NCBI GenBank assembly: GCA_963971285.1
Contig: OZ020250.1
Coordinates: 10,834,499-10,898,498 of the forward strand
Direction: 5' to 3'
From: Astropecten irregularis
Taxonomy: Eukaryota > Echinodermata > Asteroidea > Paxillosida > Astropectinidae
DNA: 64,000 bases
Shown here: positions 20,430-31,560 of the stretch, piece by piece
Layout of the letters: each line of letters opens with the position of its first letter
Numbering within the stretch: position 1 is the first letter of the stretch
The notes under the pieces: generated by a model
Databases searched by the model: none
Seen by the model: only the letters and a program-made list of their open reading frames with translations
Told to the model about the DNA's origin: nothing
Program-made: the position numbers and the translations under genes

Positions 20430-21480
20430 TAGGGAACCACATGCATTTCTGGATGAACCTGGTAAACCAAAAGTCCCCTGGACTCAATGGTTTTCAGCAT
20501 TTGAAATGTACATTACAGCAGTAGGAGGAGATAGCTAAAGCCCACCGCACACTATACGATCCGACATTCCGACTAGGACCCGACTGGTTTTTGGAAGGAT
20601 CGCAAAGCATTCTGGGAGTCTTAACCGTGATTGTTCCCAGTCGCAGACCCACTCTGATGGCCAGTCGGCAAGATTCGACTGTCGAATCACGGTTAAGACT
20701 CCCAGAATGCTTTGCGATCCTTCCAAAAACCAGTCGGGTCGTGGTCAGATCGTATAGTGTGCGGTGGGCTTAAACTGCACAGAGAAAGAGGGCCATTCTT
20801 CTACACTGTCTCGGAATTGGGTGACAGCGAATTTACAATTCCCTACTGTCATGTTCTACTTCGGCTGAGGGCACTTTATACAGCAGAGCAGTACCCGTCC
20901 TAGAGGGACATTTCAAGAAGCATGTCAATGTTGTGGCAGCCCGCCATAAATTCAGACAGCACGCCCAACAACCAAGTGAGTCGGTAGACACCTACATTGC
21001 GTCTTTATGAGACCTATGTAATAACTGTAGATTTGATGACATGGAAAACCCAGTGGAGGAAATGATCAGAGATCAGTTGGTTTATTAGTCTCTCTCAATC
21101 AAAGCCAGAGAAAAACTTTTGATGGAGTCCGACCTAATGCTACAAAAAGCCATAGCTATCGCCCGTTCCATTGAAGAAGCTGAAAAAGATGTCAAAGCGC
21201 TTGCCGAGACCAGCCAGCTATCGTCCGTCAATCAGGTCAGGAGAAAACCCAGTACTACTACTACTACTAGAGCACACAAAGCAGGAGCAAGGGGCGGAGG
21301 CCAAGGTCGAGAGTACACCGAATCCAGGGTTGAGCACAGAGGCCATTCTTTTCAGCGTCCACGTGAATGCTACCGCTGTGGTTCAAGGTTTCATCTCGCC
21401 CATGATAGTTTGTTGCAACAGCTAGTGCAACATTTGCCACAAAATGGGACACTTCGCGCACTGCTGCCATTCAAATGGGC
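20430..21480 (+). pseudogene. Ty3/gypsy Gag, decayed and interrupted
   Basis: Begins near WTQWFSAFEMYITAVGGDS (to 20535). It is cut by a 232-bp MITE, then resumes with LHCLGIGGQ-like Gag and continues through SESVDTYIASL, a stop, RFDDMENPVEEMIRDQLVY and AIAIARSIEEAEKDVKAL. Nucleic-acid-binding CCHC knuckles follow (CYRCGSRFHLAHD, and a second in a shifted frame, KMGHFAHCC). Stops at several points show it is dead. Confidence 0.75.
20539..20770. mobile_element. Harbinger-like MITE inside gypsy Gag
   Basis: The terminal inverted repeat AGCCCACCGCACACTATACG is mirrored at the right end, and the whole 232 bp is nearly a palindrome. TAA flanks it on both sides (20536-20538 and 20771-20773), as expected for PIF/Harbinger elements with 3-bp TWA duplications. 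Removing it rejoins the Gag reading. Confidence 0.78.
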
Positions 21481-21878
21481 CTAAAGACAAGAAGACAACT
21501 GTTTGCCAAGTTTCAACGTCACAATCATCGCCAGATTACCACCACTACATGAGTGATGACAGCGATGTCTATGTCCTTGCTAAGGACACCCCTGAGTCTA
21601 AATGCCATCCAGTCTACTGTACTGTAAGTATCAACCATATTCCACATCGAATGATGGTAGATACTGGCTTGGGTGTCACCCTTCTGTCGAAGTCGTTTTA
21701 CAAGAAACATTTCATTCAAGAGGCTCTAGAAGATCGACAACCAGGACAGAGACTCTCTTCTAATACAGATCATGTCATAAATGTTACAGGAATGTTTAAA
21801 TGTTTGATCAGGTACAAAAACAGAGTTTCAATATCTGATGTGTATGTTGTCGAGAATAATAAGAGTAATAGGATCTGA
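21481..21878 (+). pseudogene. Ty3/gypsy protease
   Basis: Frame 21444-21878 holds MMVDTGLGVTLLSKSFYKKH, with the aspartic protease DTG active site (Gly-Leu in place of Gly-Ser/Ala), after an acidic spacer YMSDDSDVYVLAKDTPES. It ends at a stop at 21878 and the RT follows in other frames. It belongs to the element running to 24005. Confidence 0.75.
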
Positions 21879-22019
21879 TAAATGCTCTGCAGATGTAACT
21901 AATGTTGGTGATGTACTTACCTGAATGTGTCAGATACAAGTAAAGGGGAATCTGAGACAGCCCACAAAGTGAAAGTGCCTGATAACTTATCCCAGTTTAA
22001 GTCAAGTTTCGTGTCAAGT

Positions 22020-22990
22020 TACAATGAAAGGCTGGATACAGTAAAACAGTTTGTTCATAAGGTAAAGGTCAATGAGAATGTTCAGCCAGTGCAATAAAAG
22101 TTAAGTCAATTACCATACTCTGTACATACTAAGGTATCTCAGGAATTGAAGAGATTAGAGAATATGGGCATAATTGAGAAAATTGACATGTCCGAATGGA
22201 TTTCGCCTAAAGTAGTATCATGGAAAAAGAATGGTTCTATAACAGTTTGTATTGATTTGAATCAAGTAAATAAAGTTGTTTTTTCAGAACGTCACCCCCT
22301 CCCCAAGATCGATGAATTGATTTCAGAATTACGTGATGCCAAATACTTTTCTCAACATCTGACATCGACTTATCATCAAATGTTATTGCACCCAGATTCA
22401 AGAGGTCTCACTGCGTTCATAACACATGATGGAATATATCAATATCGTAGATTGTGTTTCGGGTTATCTTCAGCTCCATCCGCATTTCAGAAAATGCTAA
22501 GTACAATCCTGTCAGGTTTAAATGCAGTACAAAACTACCTTGATGATGTAATTGTATATGGTAGAACACGTGATGAACATGACCAAAATTTGCGTAATGT
22601 GCTAATGACACTTCAGTCATTCAGGATGACACTGAATATAGATAAAATGTGTATTTGCTCAACAATCAGTTGATTTTCTTGGTCACAAAGTATCTGACAA
22701 AGGTGTTCAGATTGATGACAAGAAATGTCAAGCTTTTTATGACATGCCTGTACATGAGGAACCAAAATCATTGAAATAATTTCTTGATTTAGCTGGTTAC
22801 TTTTCACAGCATATTCCAAATTTTGCAGCAGTAGTTGAACCAATTACATCAATTAGTCCGAAAGAATAGTAAATTTGTCTGGTCATCTAAAGCTCAAAAT
22901 TGTTTTGAGAAAGTTAAGGAACTAGTAAAAGAAAACGTGGTATTGTCATTGTTTGATGATCCTGAATTAGAAACAGTTGTAACAACTGAT
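22020..22990 (+). pseudogene. Ty3/gypsy reverse transcriptase
   Basis: Frame 22146-22673 covers VCIDLNQVNKVVFSERHPLP, YHQMLLHPDSRGLTAFIT, RLCFGLSSAPSAFQKML and NYLDDVIVYG (catalytic YLDD near 22536-22547). The first catalytic Asp region reads HLTSTYHQ, where SIDLxxGYHQ is usual, so it is damaged. Other frames continue with DFLGHKVSDKGVQI and the RNase H start VVTTDASNQG at 22976-23005. Confidence 0.8.
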
Positions 22991-23005
22991 GCATCCAATC
23001 AAGGA

Positions 23006-23215
23006 TAATAATAATCATAATAACAATATTAATGGGTATATATATCGCGCCAATTCCATCAAATGAGATGCCCAAGGCGCTCTATCTACACACAGCTCAA
23101 TTAATACAGAAAGAAACAATAAATACATGTATACATAATATAAACGAATACAAACAATAACAAAAATGCATTACTCGAAAAATGAGGAGAGCAACATTGT
23201 CATGAGGCTTTTCTT
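23006..23215. repeat. insertion in the gypsy RNase H region
   Basis: Begins with a (TAA/ATA)-rich tract and TATATATCGCGCCAATTCCA, then GATGCCCAAGGCGCT. It splits the RNase H reading between DASNQG and LKNGKEVIVSCASRSLS. The tail-like start suggests a small retroposon on the minus strand. Confidence 0.5.
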
Positions 23216-23621
23216 TTAGGAGAAAAGCAGTTCTAAGCAGTTTCTAACCCAGTTGAAAAATGGAAAAGAAGTAATTGTGTCTTGTGCATCTAGATCACTG
23301 TCAGAGCATGAACAACGGTACTCAGTTGGAGAAAAAGAAGCTTTAGCATGTGTATGGGCTTGCAAAAAATTGCACTCCTACTTGTGGGGAAGAAAATTCC
23401 AATCATGCACAGACCACCAAGCATTGGTAACCTTACTTTCAAAGGGGTCTGATCGTGCCTCGATGAAAATTGCTAGATGGTCATGTCAATTATTGAATTA
23501 CAATTATGAAATGAAATTCAAAAAGTGGGAAGAAAATGTCATTGCAAACTCACTCTCAGGACTACCAATTACAGCTGATCAAAGTGAATGTGATACTGAT
23601 GATGAGGTTATGCACTATTAA
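23216..23621 (+). pseudogene. Ty3/gypsy RNase H
   Basis: Reads VIVSCASRSLSEHEQRYSVG, EKEALACVWACKKLHSYL, CTDHQALVTLLSKGS and VIANSLSGLP (normally NVADALSR). The Glu and second Asp of the active site are visible, while the last Asp is replaced. Confidence 0.78.
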
Positions 23622-23635
23622 AATAAACCTGACTG

Positions 23636-24005
23636 ATTTGTGTCAATCTGTTTCATTCAATGAACTGCAGATGATTACTAAACGAGATACAGTATTGTGA
23701 GAAGTAAAAAACTGTATTGAAGGAAATTGGCCATATGTAAAAGAAATACATGTACCTTCTGCCCTTAAACTACATTATTTGGTTAGGGATGAACTTACAG
23801 TGCGTAATGATGTAATTATGCGTGATAACAGGATTGATGTCCAGATTTCTATACTTGGCCCATGAAGGTCATCAAGGAATGACCAAAACAAAACAAAGTT
23901 TACAAGGTTTGTACAGGTGGCCATTAATAGGTGCCCAAGTGGAATTGTTAGTACAAAACTGTCCTGTATGTAAATGTAATGATCAATCTGCAAAATTCCC
24001 TAATT
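23636..24005 (+). pseudogene. Ty3/gypsy integrase N-terminal zinc-binding domain
   Basis: Decayed frames give VPSALKLHYLVRDELTVRND, then HEGHQGMTKTKQSLQGLYRW and LLVQNCPVCKCN. This is the His-His-Cys-Cys zinc module of a gypsy integrase. The catalytic core is missing after 24005, so the element is 3'-truncated. Confidence 0.75.
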
Positions 24006-24179
24006 AAAAAAAATAAATGAAATGAAATGAAGTTTAATTATGATTCTACTGAGAAACCACTAGCACTGAAGGACTTACTTGAGATTGCACCTGCCACAGG
24101 TATTTATTCGACTTGATATGTTTTATCAGTATCAGTATAGGGAGACAATGTGTATATAACAAGCGTGCACAATCACCTT

Positions 24180-24990
24180 CTACCACATTGGCGGCAGGTT
24201 CGGCAAAGGTGTCATATCTAATTCCGCCCGCGGAGCTTCCGTACGAAAGCGATTGATTTGGAATCTAGAAAGTGAATCAGCGATAATATTTTGAACGCCG
24301 GGCACGTGTATTGCCCTGAAAAAAATATTGTGCTGCAGACATCAACACACAAATAACCGAACCAAGTGCATAATCATATCGCAGCGGGAAGACTGAGTGT
24401 TAATGATGTGCACCACAGCTGTGTTGTCGCAGTGAAATTGGACCTTGCGATTTTGAAGCAGATTGCCCACAGCAACTTCCAATGGGTAAAACTCTAGGAA
24501 TGCAATTGAAGCTGACAACTCTAACAATTCCGGTGCCCACTGAAAATAACCTCCAAAACCAATGCTAGCAGCGGCATCGGTAAACAATTCAATGCTGTAA
24601 TTGGATTGCCATTGAAGGTGAAGAAAGGGTGAAACGTCATTAAAATTGTCTAAAAATTCAAGCCACATCATCAAGTTTTTTGGTTTTTTTGTGCACCAGC
24701 CGAGATGCGGACCTTATGATGAGGTTTGCGCAAACTTCTGGTAAGCCCAATTAAACGCTGAGTGAACGCTATACCGGGAGCTACCGCCATACAGACGAAG
24801 TTGAGGCTCCCTATCAGGGACTGAATTTCCTTCAGCAACATTTTACGCTTTCCCAAGATCAAATTGATTTGCTGTCGCAGTGCCTCAACCTTACTAGCAG
24901 GCAAGATAAGCTGTTGCGAGTCTATTTCGACCCCTGAATAAGTGATAACCTGGCTTTGACCCATTTTCATTCTGCAATAGCCACTCTCAA
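24180..24990 (-). pseudogene. DIRS-like reverse transcriptase C-terminus and RNase H
   Basis: Two frames, 24970-24671 and 24674-24190. The first has SGVEIDSQQLILPASKVEAL, IQSLIGSLNFV and FTQRLIGLTR, typical of the DIRS RT thumb. The second has NYSIELFTDAAASIGFGGYF (RNase H Asp), EFYPLEVAVGNLL, FHCDNTAVVHIINTQSSR and, further on, FRAIHVPGVQNIIADSLSRF. DIRS elements pair an RT/RNase H with a tyrosine recombinase. Here the RNase H piece lies downstream of a recombinase piece, the reverse of the normal order, so this is probably a separate fragment. Confidence 0.82.
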
Positions 24991-24994
24991 TTGG

Positions 24995-25508
24995 TCACAA
25001 ACATGCCGGAATGTCTGCAACAAAGCAGCACAACCGGCTTAAAAGGGAAGACAAAACCTGAAAGATGTCCCAAGTGGGCACTAGTCGGCGGGACAGAGGA
25101 TGTTCGACAAAAATGCCCTTTATCAGCTGACCCAAAGCTCGGTTGTCAGAGAGAGTAGAGCCATCCGAGAAGCCTGAATGATGGCTGAACGATAGTTCTT
25201 GATCGTACCAGTAGCTATAGGCCTGACTAAAAAAGGTACAGCAAAAAGTCACCTATTGCTCCCACAGAAGTATGGGAGGGACGGTGAGAGTGCTGCCCAC
25301 ACCATTTGTAAGAAATGGTGTAGTCGGCTGTTGTACACTGCTCTTGTTGACGCTCTGCGGCTACGTGCAGCTCGTTCTGAAAGGCCTGCTGAGCAGAAGG
25401 ATAGCGTGACAATACCCAACACATCAGGTGCAGATTCTCCGGAGCCGGATGGACAAATCCCGACCACAGCTGCGACAGAATGTCCGGTCTTCGGGGACGG
25501 ATCACAGG
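24995..25508 (-). pseudogene. DIRS-like tyrosine recombinase, N-terminal and middle part
   Basis: Frames 25505-25227 (RRPDILSQLWSGFVHPAPEN, SVGAIGDFLLYLF) and 25252-24995 (HHSGFSDGSTLSDNRALGQL, IKGIFVEHPLSRRLVPTWDI). These match the region between the DIRS post-RNase H linker and the recombinase catalytic core. The core with its Arg/His/Tyr residues is not present. A frameshift separates the two pieces. Confidence 0.75.
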
Positions 25509-25890
25509 TCAGAGAACCAGCAGCTTGGCTAACCTGGGGAACCATGGCTGGCGAGGCCAAAAGGGGGCTATGAGGAGGATCTTGCAATTCTCCCTTTCCA
25601 CCTTGGCTAAGACCCCGGAGATGAGGAACAGGGGTGGGAAGGTGTAGGCCAGAAGCCCGTCCCAAGGGAAGGCCAGTGCATCCGACCTCCACACATGCGG
25701 GTTGAATGACCTCGTGCAGTAGACGGGCAACTGATTGTTCAGTGCTGTTGCAAAGAGGTCGACGTAAGGACAATCGATGAGATGGAAAATTGACTGTACC
25801 ACCATACGGAAACAGCGTAGTCTTATGAACCTGTTGAGAGACTTCAGGTTCAAAATCGGATGCCAAATCCGGGCTCTTTCTTGGCAACCA
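25509..25890 (-). pseudogene. DIRS-like RT start fused to the post-RNase H segment
   Basis: Frame 25943-25509. After a degraded KKEPGFG comes ILNLKSLNRFIRLRCFRM, the start of the RT. It is followed almost at once by DCPYVDLFATALNNQLPVYC, PHVWRSDALAFPWDGLLAY and LIAPFWPRQPWFP, which lie after RNase H in DIRS polyproteins. The RT palm and RNase H between them have been deleted near 25770. Confidence 0.78.
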
Positions 25891-26589
25891 GAAAAAAGGT
25901 TGACATGAAAGCCAACTGTGGGGACAATCCCCGATCTAGACAATGAAAAGCCGCTTTCAGGAAATCAGCCGGAACTGGCGTATCTGCCTCACAACCAGTG
26001 GTGAGATATTCTGTCAGGAGAAGGAGAAAAGGTGACGCCCGCATCCCAAAGTGGGAGGCCGAGTCCACCTTCATCACGATGCTCTCGAGCTTGCCCCAAG
26101 AGCGGTCACTAAAAATTGCTTTCGCTGCCATAGTACCACCGTCTGTTGCAAGCTTATCCTTAGCAGAGTCCGGCAGGGCCGGTGAGACGAAAAACTTATC
26201 GAAGTCCGCCCCGGGAAAACAATAATAGTCCAGCTCTCGGCGACAATACGGAGCCCAGGAAGAGCTGGCCGCTTCGGTATTTATCTGATCCACACACACC
26301 TGGTCCAGAGTAAGCTCCGGGAAGGCTGGGGTCTCGGATGCACCAGTCCGACGCTTAATATGACTTGTGCTCAAGGGCCGTAGGTTCCTCTGGCTGGGGA
26401 GTGGAAGAGGCGCAGCTCTGTCTCCGCGATGGATAAGCGCTGAAGCTGGGTTACCTCGGCCTCGTCCTTGGACGAGTCACCTGACTGCGAGGCGTAGGGA
26501 TCATCCAACGGGGTGTCCGGGGCCCCCTGGATTGCAGCGGGAGACACCGGCCACCCGAGGCCAGTGGAGCACACGCATTGTGAGGTCAA
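25850..26589 (-). pseudogene. DIRS-like Gag
   Basis: Frames 26589-26371 and 26374-25850, overlapping by four bases. The second has DYYCFPGADFDKFFVSPALP, SDRSWGKLESIVMKVDSASH and FGMRASPFLLLLTEYLTTGC, the layout of DIRS Gag-like proteins. It runs directly into the RT start (STFFLVAKKEPGFG). The C-terminal part of Gag appears shortened. Confidence 0.65.
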
Positions 26590-26843
26590 CAGAGGGTGCT
26601 ATTGTGTGAAAGTCTCAGCGAAGCATTTGCTGCATAGGATTAAAATGCATACGTAGTGGCTCTACAGGCAAGTAGAGTGAAGTAGACTCTATTGGTTCCA
26701 CATCATTAGTTTCCTATTGCACTGTATGTAGAGGCATGAGGGTTGAGTGTATATAAAGTGTACAGGTACAATAAAGGGGTAGTTCCCGTGCAGTACAGTA
26801 CAAGACTCTGTTATTTGACCACACCCTGCACTACAGCAGGGTG
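26590..26843. other. no gene recognised
   Basis: Lies upstream of the minus-strand DIRS Gag. It contains a TATATAAAG and an AATAAA word about 30 bp apart, but no inverted repeat characteristic of DIRS termini was found. Confidence 0.35.
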
Positions 26844-27016
26844 CAATGGGGCTCCGCGCTCGTGACGTCACATTCAGAAGTTCGGTCAAACAAGTCGCAC
26901 ATTGCCCCATTAACTTACACGTAAACGTTGTGATATTTGTCCGAACATCCGGGTAACTATAGCTGTTGATAACAAAGGGCGTATTCTATAAATAGCTCGA
27001 GTGCGGAGCCCTATTG
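26844..27016. mobile_element. small TIR element, CAATGGGGCTCCGC family, copy 1
   Basis: The left end CAATGGGGCTCCGCGCT is mirrored at the right by AGTGCGGAGCCCTATTG. GTGACGTCAC follows the left repeat. Length is 173 bp with no coding potential. A related copy lies at 27471-27630. Confidence 0.68.
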
Positions 27017-27470
27017 GCCCCAATGAAACCGAAGGGCACCAAATAGTTTAATTAAAGTTCTACACACAAAATTATTCCCCAAGTTGAAAAACGAGTGCAA
27101 TTGGCCCCATCAACACCCAAGGGCACCCGAAATGAATTAATTACAATTGTAAAAGTTTGGGAGAAGATTATCCTTTCTTACAAAACATTGAAAATTCCCC
27201 AAGTTTGAAAACTAAGGGGACATGTTAGTGTGTTATATAGCCCAACCAGAACCAAAGGGCACTATTGTCAAATAAAGTACAATTCCCATGTTCTTACTAA
27301 TGAAGACCACTTATAAAATTTAAACACCTTAATAGCAGTTTTCCTGTGATTTTCTGCCAAGAAATGCAAAACACGGAAAGTGCGCCCCAAGAAAATTGAC
27401 ATGAAGCTCAAATAGAAAACATTCCATGAATACTTATTCTATAATGCTATTGATAAATGATGTTAAATTG
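27017..27470 (+). repeat. gypsy LTR-like fragment
   Basis: GGCCCCAATGAAACCGAAGG and the following CACCAAATAGTTTAA match 20337-20370 in front of the gypsy element. Two further diverged GGGCAC(C) units with surrounding AAGTT words follow (27110-27275). Probably a degraded LTR of the same family. Confidence 0.45.
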
Positions 27471-27630
27471 AATAGCGCTCCGCACTAATGACGTCACAAA
27501 ATCCCCGGCTGTCAGACAAACAATGTCTCACACGCGTAGTGTACATGCACGCGCACACGCACACACGTGCATGGTTGCAATGTTTGTCTGAGATCCGGTG
27601 CTATTTTTAGCGTAAGTGCGGAGCGCTATT
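27471..27630. mobile_element. small TIR element, CTCCGCACT family, copy 2
   Basis: The left AATAGCGCTCCGCACT is exactly inverted in AGTGCGGAGCGCTATT at the right end. The 160-bp interior has ATGACGTCAC, as in copy 1, and an alternating CACGCGCACACGCACAC tract. Confidence 0.72.
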
Positions 27631-28260
27631 GAATTGAATTGAATGGTTTATTGCTACATATTCATAAAAATACAAATATTAGAATTTGCGTGACTGCTCG
27701 CTGAATTTAGAAACAAATTATGTTTAAAACTATTTACACAATACAAGACTAAACCATCATTTAAAATTCCCATTTAGATACATGACAGCAATATTGTAAA
27801 AAGACAGCAGTGATAATAATGTATTTCTAAAACTTCAATCATTTAAAAAAAATCCCATACAAATTATTAAAAAAGAAAAAAAGGAAACATTTAGATACCT
27901 GACAGCAGTTAAAGTGTTGCAAGTATACTACTAAAATATTTACGAAAGAAACACCACAATCATTTAAAAATCCCACTAACGAATAAAATTATTTTATTTT
28001 ATTAAAATTTCCGTTCAGATACCTGACAGCAGTGTTGTAAAAAGAACGATTTGATCATTTAGTGTGCCCTTGAATTGATCTGTATCTGTGCCGTATCATT
28101 TGAAAGAGCTCATTGGTGTTGTCCTTGCCGGCGTCCCCTGGATGATCCAGGGCGGAGACGCAGATCAGAGGGGCACAACCCACCCACTCTGGGTGACAGT
28201 TCAGGAGCAGGTGTGTAGATGTTCTTGCTTGCTGCTGCCGGTATAAGTGAGAGTGCTCCA
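27631..28260 (-). repeat. LINE 3' end, minus orientation
   Basis: Starts with (ATTGA)n followed by ATGGTTTATT, which on the minus strand is an AATAAACCAT signal plus a pentamer tail, as at LINE ends. Three diverged copies of AGATACCTGACAGCAGT occur at about 27775, 27890 and 28015. No RT is attached in this orientation. Confidence 0.5.
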
Positions 28261-28284
28261 TTGCTGTATCAAAGTTACTGAAAT

Positions 28285-29111
28285 TAGGAGTGCGAGAAAG
28301 TCTGATCCCATGGATAATGAACTTCCTTGAATCGCGGCAACAATGTGTAAGGTATAAATCGCATATGTCCAACTGGTCTGTGCTACATGCTGAAGTACCG
28401 CAGGGAACCCGCTTGGGCCCTATTGTTTTCCTCGCAATGATAAACGATGCTTGTGCACTAAACGGTATCAGTGCTTATAAATATGTTGATGATATGACGC
28501 TGATCGAAACTCGGTGCACGAGACCAGCCCTCTCGAATGGAAGATGCAGTTACACATATTGTAAACTGGTCGAGTGATAATAACATGAAAATGAACCCTG
28601 CCAAATGTGGTGTTATGCAAATTAATTTTTCACGTAATCCTGCAGTAATGAAAGAGATTAGCATTAATGACCATCCGTTGCAGTGTGTTAATGTACTTAA
28701 ATTACTCGGCATTCTTATTCAAAATGACCTGAAATGGGAAACACATGTAGCTGATCTTGTTAAGAGAGCAAATAAAAAACTACATATGTTACGTGTACTT
28801 AAACGACACTGTCTGCCTGACAACGACTTGTTGACAGTATACTGTTATTACATTCGGCCCATCTTGGAGTATGGAGCCCCTGTTTGGAGTAGCGGTCTCA
28901 CCAATAAGCAGTGCATAGCTCTTGAGTCAATCCAAAAACGAGCTTTGTTAATTATTATGACTCATAGTTTTTTGTTTCTTACTTGTATGTAAGCATTCAC
29001 ATTTTTTTACCATAATTATTTGTAACCATCAACATGTAAACATTGTGTAATTCAGCCATGAGGCTGCGATATGATGTCTTTTAAATAAACCATTTAATAA
29101 TAATAATAATA
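28285..29111 (+). pseudogene. LINE reverse transcriptase 3' fragment (CR1/L2-like)
   Basis: Reads IPWIMNFLESRQQCVRYKSH, VPQGTRLGPIVFLAMIND and YKYVDDMTLIET (catalytic YVDD near 28478-28489). A frame change follows, then NWSSDNNMKMNPAKCGVMQI, LKLLGILIQNDLKWETHVAD and YYIRPILEYGAPVWSSGLT. It ends with AATAAACCATTTAATAATAA, a tail of TAA units at 29085-29111. It is 5'-truncated and has one frameshift, so it is a dead-on-arrival copy. Confidence 0.85.
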
Positions 29112-31560
29112 TGTGTTGCAGGGCTACTAAGAATCTCACAGTGTTGTGGTTCCAATGCTGGTACGGAGTGGCGGCCTACTCGTTGCGCCAGTCCGGATGA
29201 AACGGGTTCAAACCTCACCAGGAACTATTCCAAGTTGATCCTAGTAGTGGGGTTGGAGTTCTTGGAGTCGGGACTTCACCTCTATGCTTGCTATGTGACT
29301 GACGTCTAGCGTTCGTCATGTGGGTGATGTCCAATGGTTGCTCTGAGTGGACCGTTTGAACACGTAGTCCTTCGCCGGGATCTTATCGGCCTAAGGGCAC
29401 CGGACAACTCGACTTGGAACAACTCGCCATGAAGCAGGTCGACTGCAAGCGGCCGGAGAGGGCCGAGCCCGGAAACATAGTGCGGACCGGCTTGGCCATT
29501 GGGCGGTAAAAACTGCAAATGGGAATACTAGCAGCTTTCCGCTCCGCGAGGAAGAAAGTATTATCCATCTATGTATCCGTGGAAGCATAGAGCTTAGCCT
29601 TAAGTCGTCCGCGGGCCAACTCGGCCCAATGTGCGTCGACTGCAGTTGGGGCCGAGCCGGCGGCATCGTTTCCGCTCCAGTGGAGCCGGACAATAGGAAG
29701 GGATCCATGTACAGTACGAAGTGCGTATAGCAGATTCCAGTATGGATAGGACAGGACAAGTCGGCCGTGGAAGTGGAACGACTCGACTTGAGACAGTCGG
29801 CTGGGCTCGGCTGCGTAAAGGGCTAACGCGGCTGAGGCTTTCGTTGAGCGATGGTCGGGATGTGTTCCTGCCTCTGCGATGTCGGTAAAGGCTCATATAA
29901 AGTCCATCTCTAGCTAAAAATTACATGTGTGCTGTAAATTATGGCCCGATGACCAGGGAAAATAATAGATGTGCGCCATGAGCGTCATGCTTGGCGGATA
30001 CCGGCGCATTAAAAGAGTCCATTATTATTATAATAAAAGTGACACTGCGCCATGGAGCTTGGACTGGGCGGAGAGGGCCAGATAAGTGGGCGGTCCAGGC
30101 GGCAATCATCACTGGACGTCGGTGTAATACTGTAGTGGGTCCAACTGATTGTGGCCGCCGATGCATCACGGGACAAAGCTGACGGTGTTGACCTGGCTTG
30201 TATGGACGATGGGCCGTGCAGCTGTGTACGTAGATCTTCCGTTTGGGGAGAGCCCAACAATAGCAAGGATGTGCATGTGACAATCCATGTATCAAAAGAA
30301 GGGTGGGGCGGCCTGGTAGCGTGGCTATTAACAAAGCCGTGCGTGATGCTCCCATGTCCTTCGATCCCTACGCATCGGAGGTTCCTGACAATAGTAGGGG
30401 ATGGGTACGCATTCCCTGTACCAACGGGCTGTGATAGTAAGCCGGGCTGACGAGGCCTGTTGAGGGGTCTTTGTTGTGTGTGACCCCCTGAAGCTTTCAG
30501 CTCTGTGCGGCTGGGCCACGCAGTAAAAAGAGCGTCTCTTTGACGTCCGCAATCGTACTCGTCAGACTGAGGGGTGGTAGGCATATCGCTTCTTTCACCC
30601 CCACGGCAATAGCACATGATCTTCGGCGAGGTGAGCCTTGATCATACCGTGCCCTGTATAGGCGACTGGAGGCCGCTAATGGTAGCGGGTTGAAGTCGGC
30701 GGCATGGTGCGGGCTGGAGTAGCTGTCTGGCAGTTCAGCCGTGAATGGAACTCTCCATGGCTTTCTGTCTGGGTAGAGCCAGACAATGGCCGTGGTGTCA
30801 CGGTGCTCATTGGCTGCTCAAGCCTCTACACATCTCTCTGAGGTCCGCAATGGTGTTCGCTCGGGTGTAGCGGTGGTACGATTGTAGCACTGCTCATATA
30901 CACTGATGTCTGAGGCTTTGTACATCGGACAAAGGCGTGGTGAGTGCAGAATAAAAGCTAGGACCACTGGAGGCTGCACGCAGACAGGGCATCTCTCTGA
31001 CGTCTGCAATCGAGCCAAGCAGACATGGGGAGCGAAAGCACGTCATCACGGCTCTTACCCGTAGACAGCTGGTATATCGGCTCGGGGGACCGGAAATCAT
31101 AACTGGGGCGAGCCTTTGTTCAGCGGGTCGTAACAATGGAGCCTAAACAAAAGGAGCATGTTACGCCCGGGCCAGTCTTTCCGTTGTGGCGGCATCCTTC
31201 GTCGCCTCCGGTAGCGAGCGTTCTCCGTCCGCTCTGGTAGCGACCGTGGTATCGAGCTACCCCCGGCCGTAGGCCTCTTCGGGTCCGATTAGACACGTAG
31301 CCTTCAAGGCATGCCTAGCATCTAACCGCCCGGAATTCCTTCGGACTGGCAGTGGTAGCAGCAGTAGCCCGGAATGAGGGGACGAACCCAAACTCGGCCA
31401 TTCCAACTTGCTGTACCGCGGAGGGAATGAGGGGTCAAGCCAACTCTCATCCATTCCCCCCGCATATAGGCCTTTCATCGGGTCGTAAGCACAGAGCCGG
31501 CTGTGGGTTACCCCGGCATCACGTAGAGGTGTAAAGACCGTGACGACGTAGGACCGCAGT
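29112..31560. other. GC-rich non-coding block
   Basis: Base composition rises sharply compared with both sides. Open frames on both strands show no recognisable domain. There are loose internal repeats: GAGCC(G/C/A)xACAATxG recurs near 29690, 30247 and 30775, and CTCTxTGACGTCCGCAATxG recurs near 30533, 30834 and 30992. This could be a decayed transposon or satellite. I assign no function. Confidence 0.45.

Noticed and set aside
25249-25887. 212-codon minus-strand ORF
   Set aside because: The DIRS motifs (YVDLFATALNNQLP and others) are in a different frame of the same strand, so this frame is a shadow.
30009-30617. 202-codon open frame on the minus strand
   Set aside because: It lies in the GC-rich block, has no recognisable domain and no splice or promoter context. 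Long chance frames are expected where stop codons are rare.
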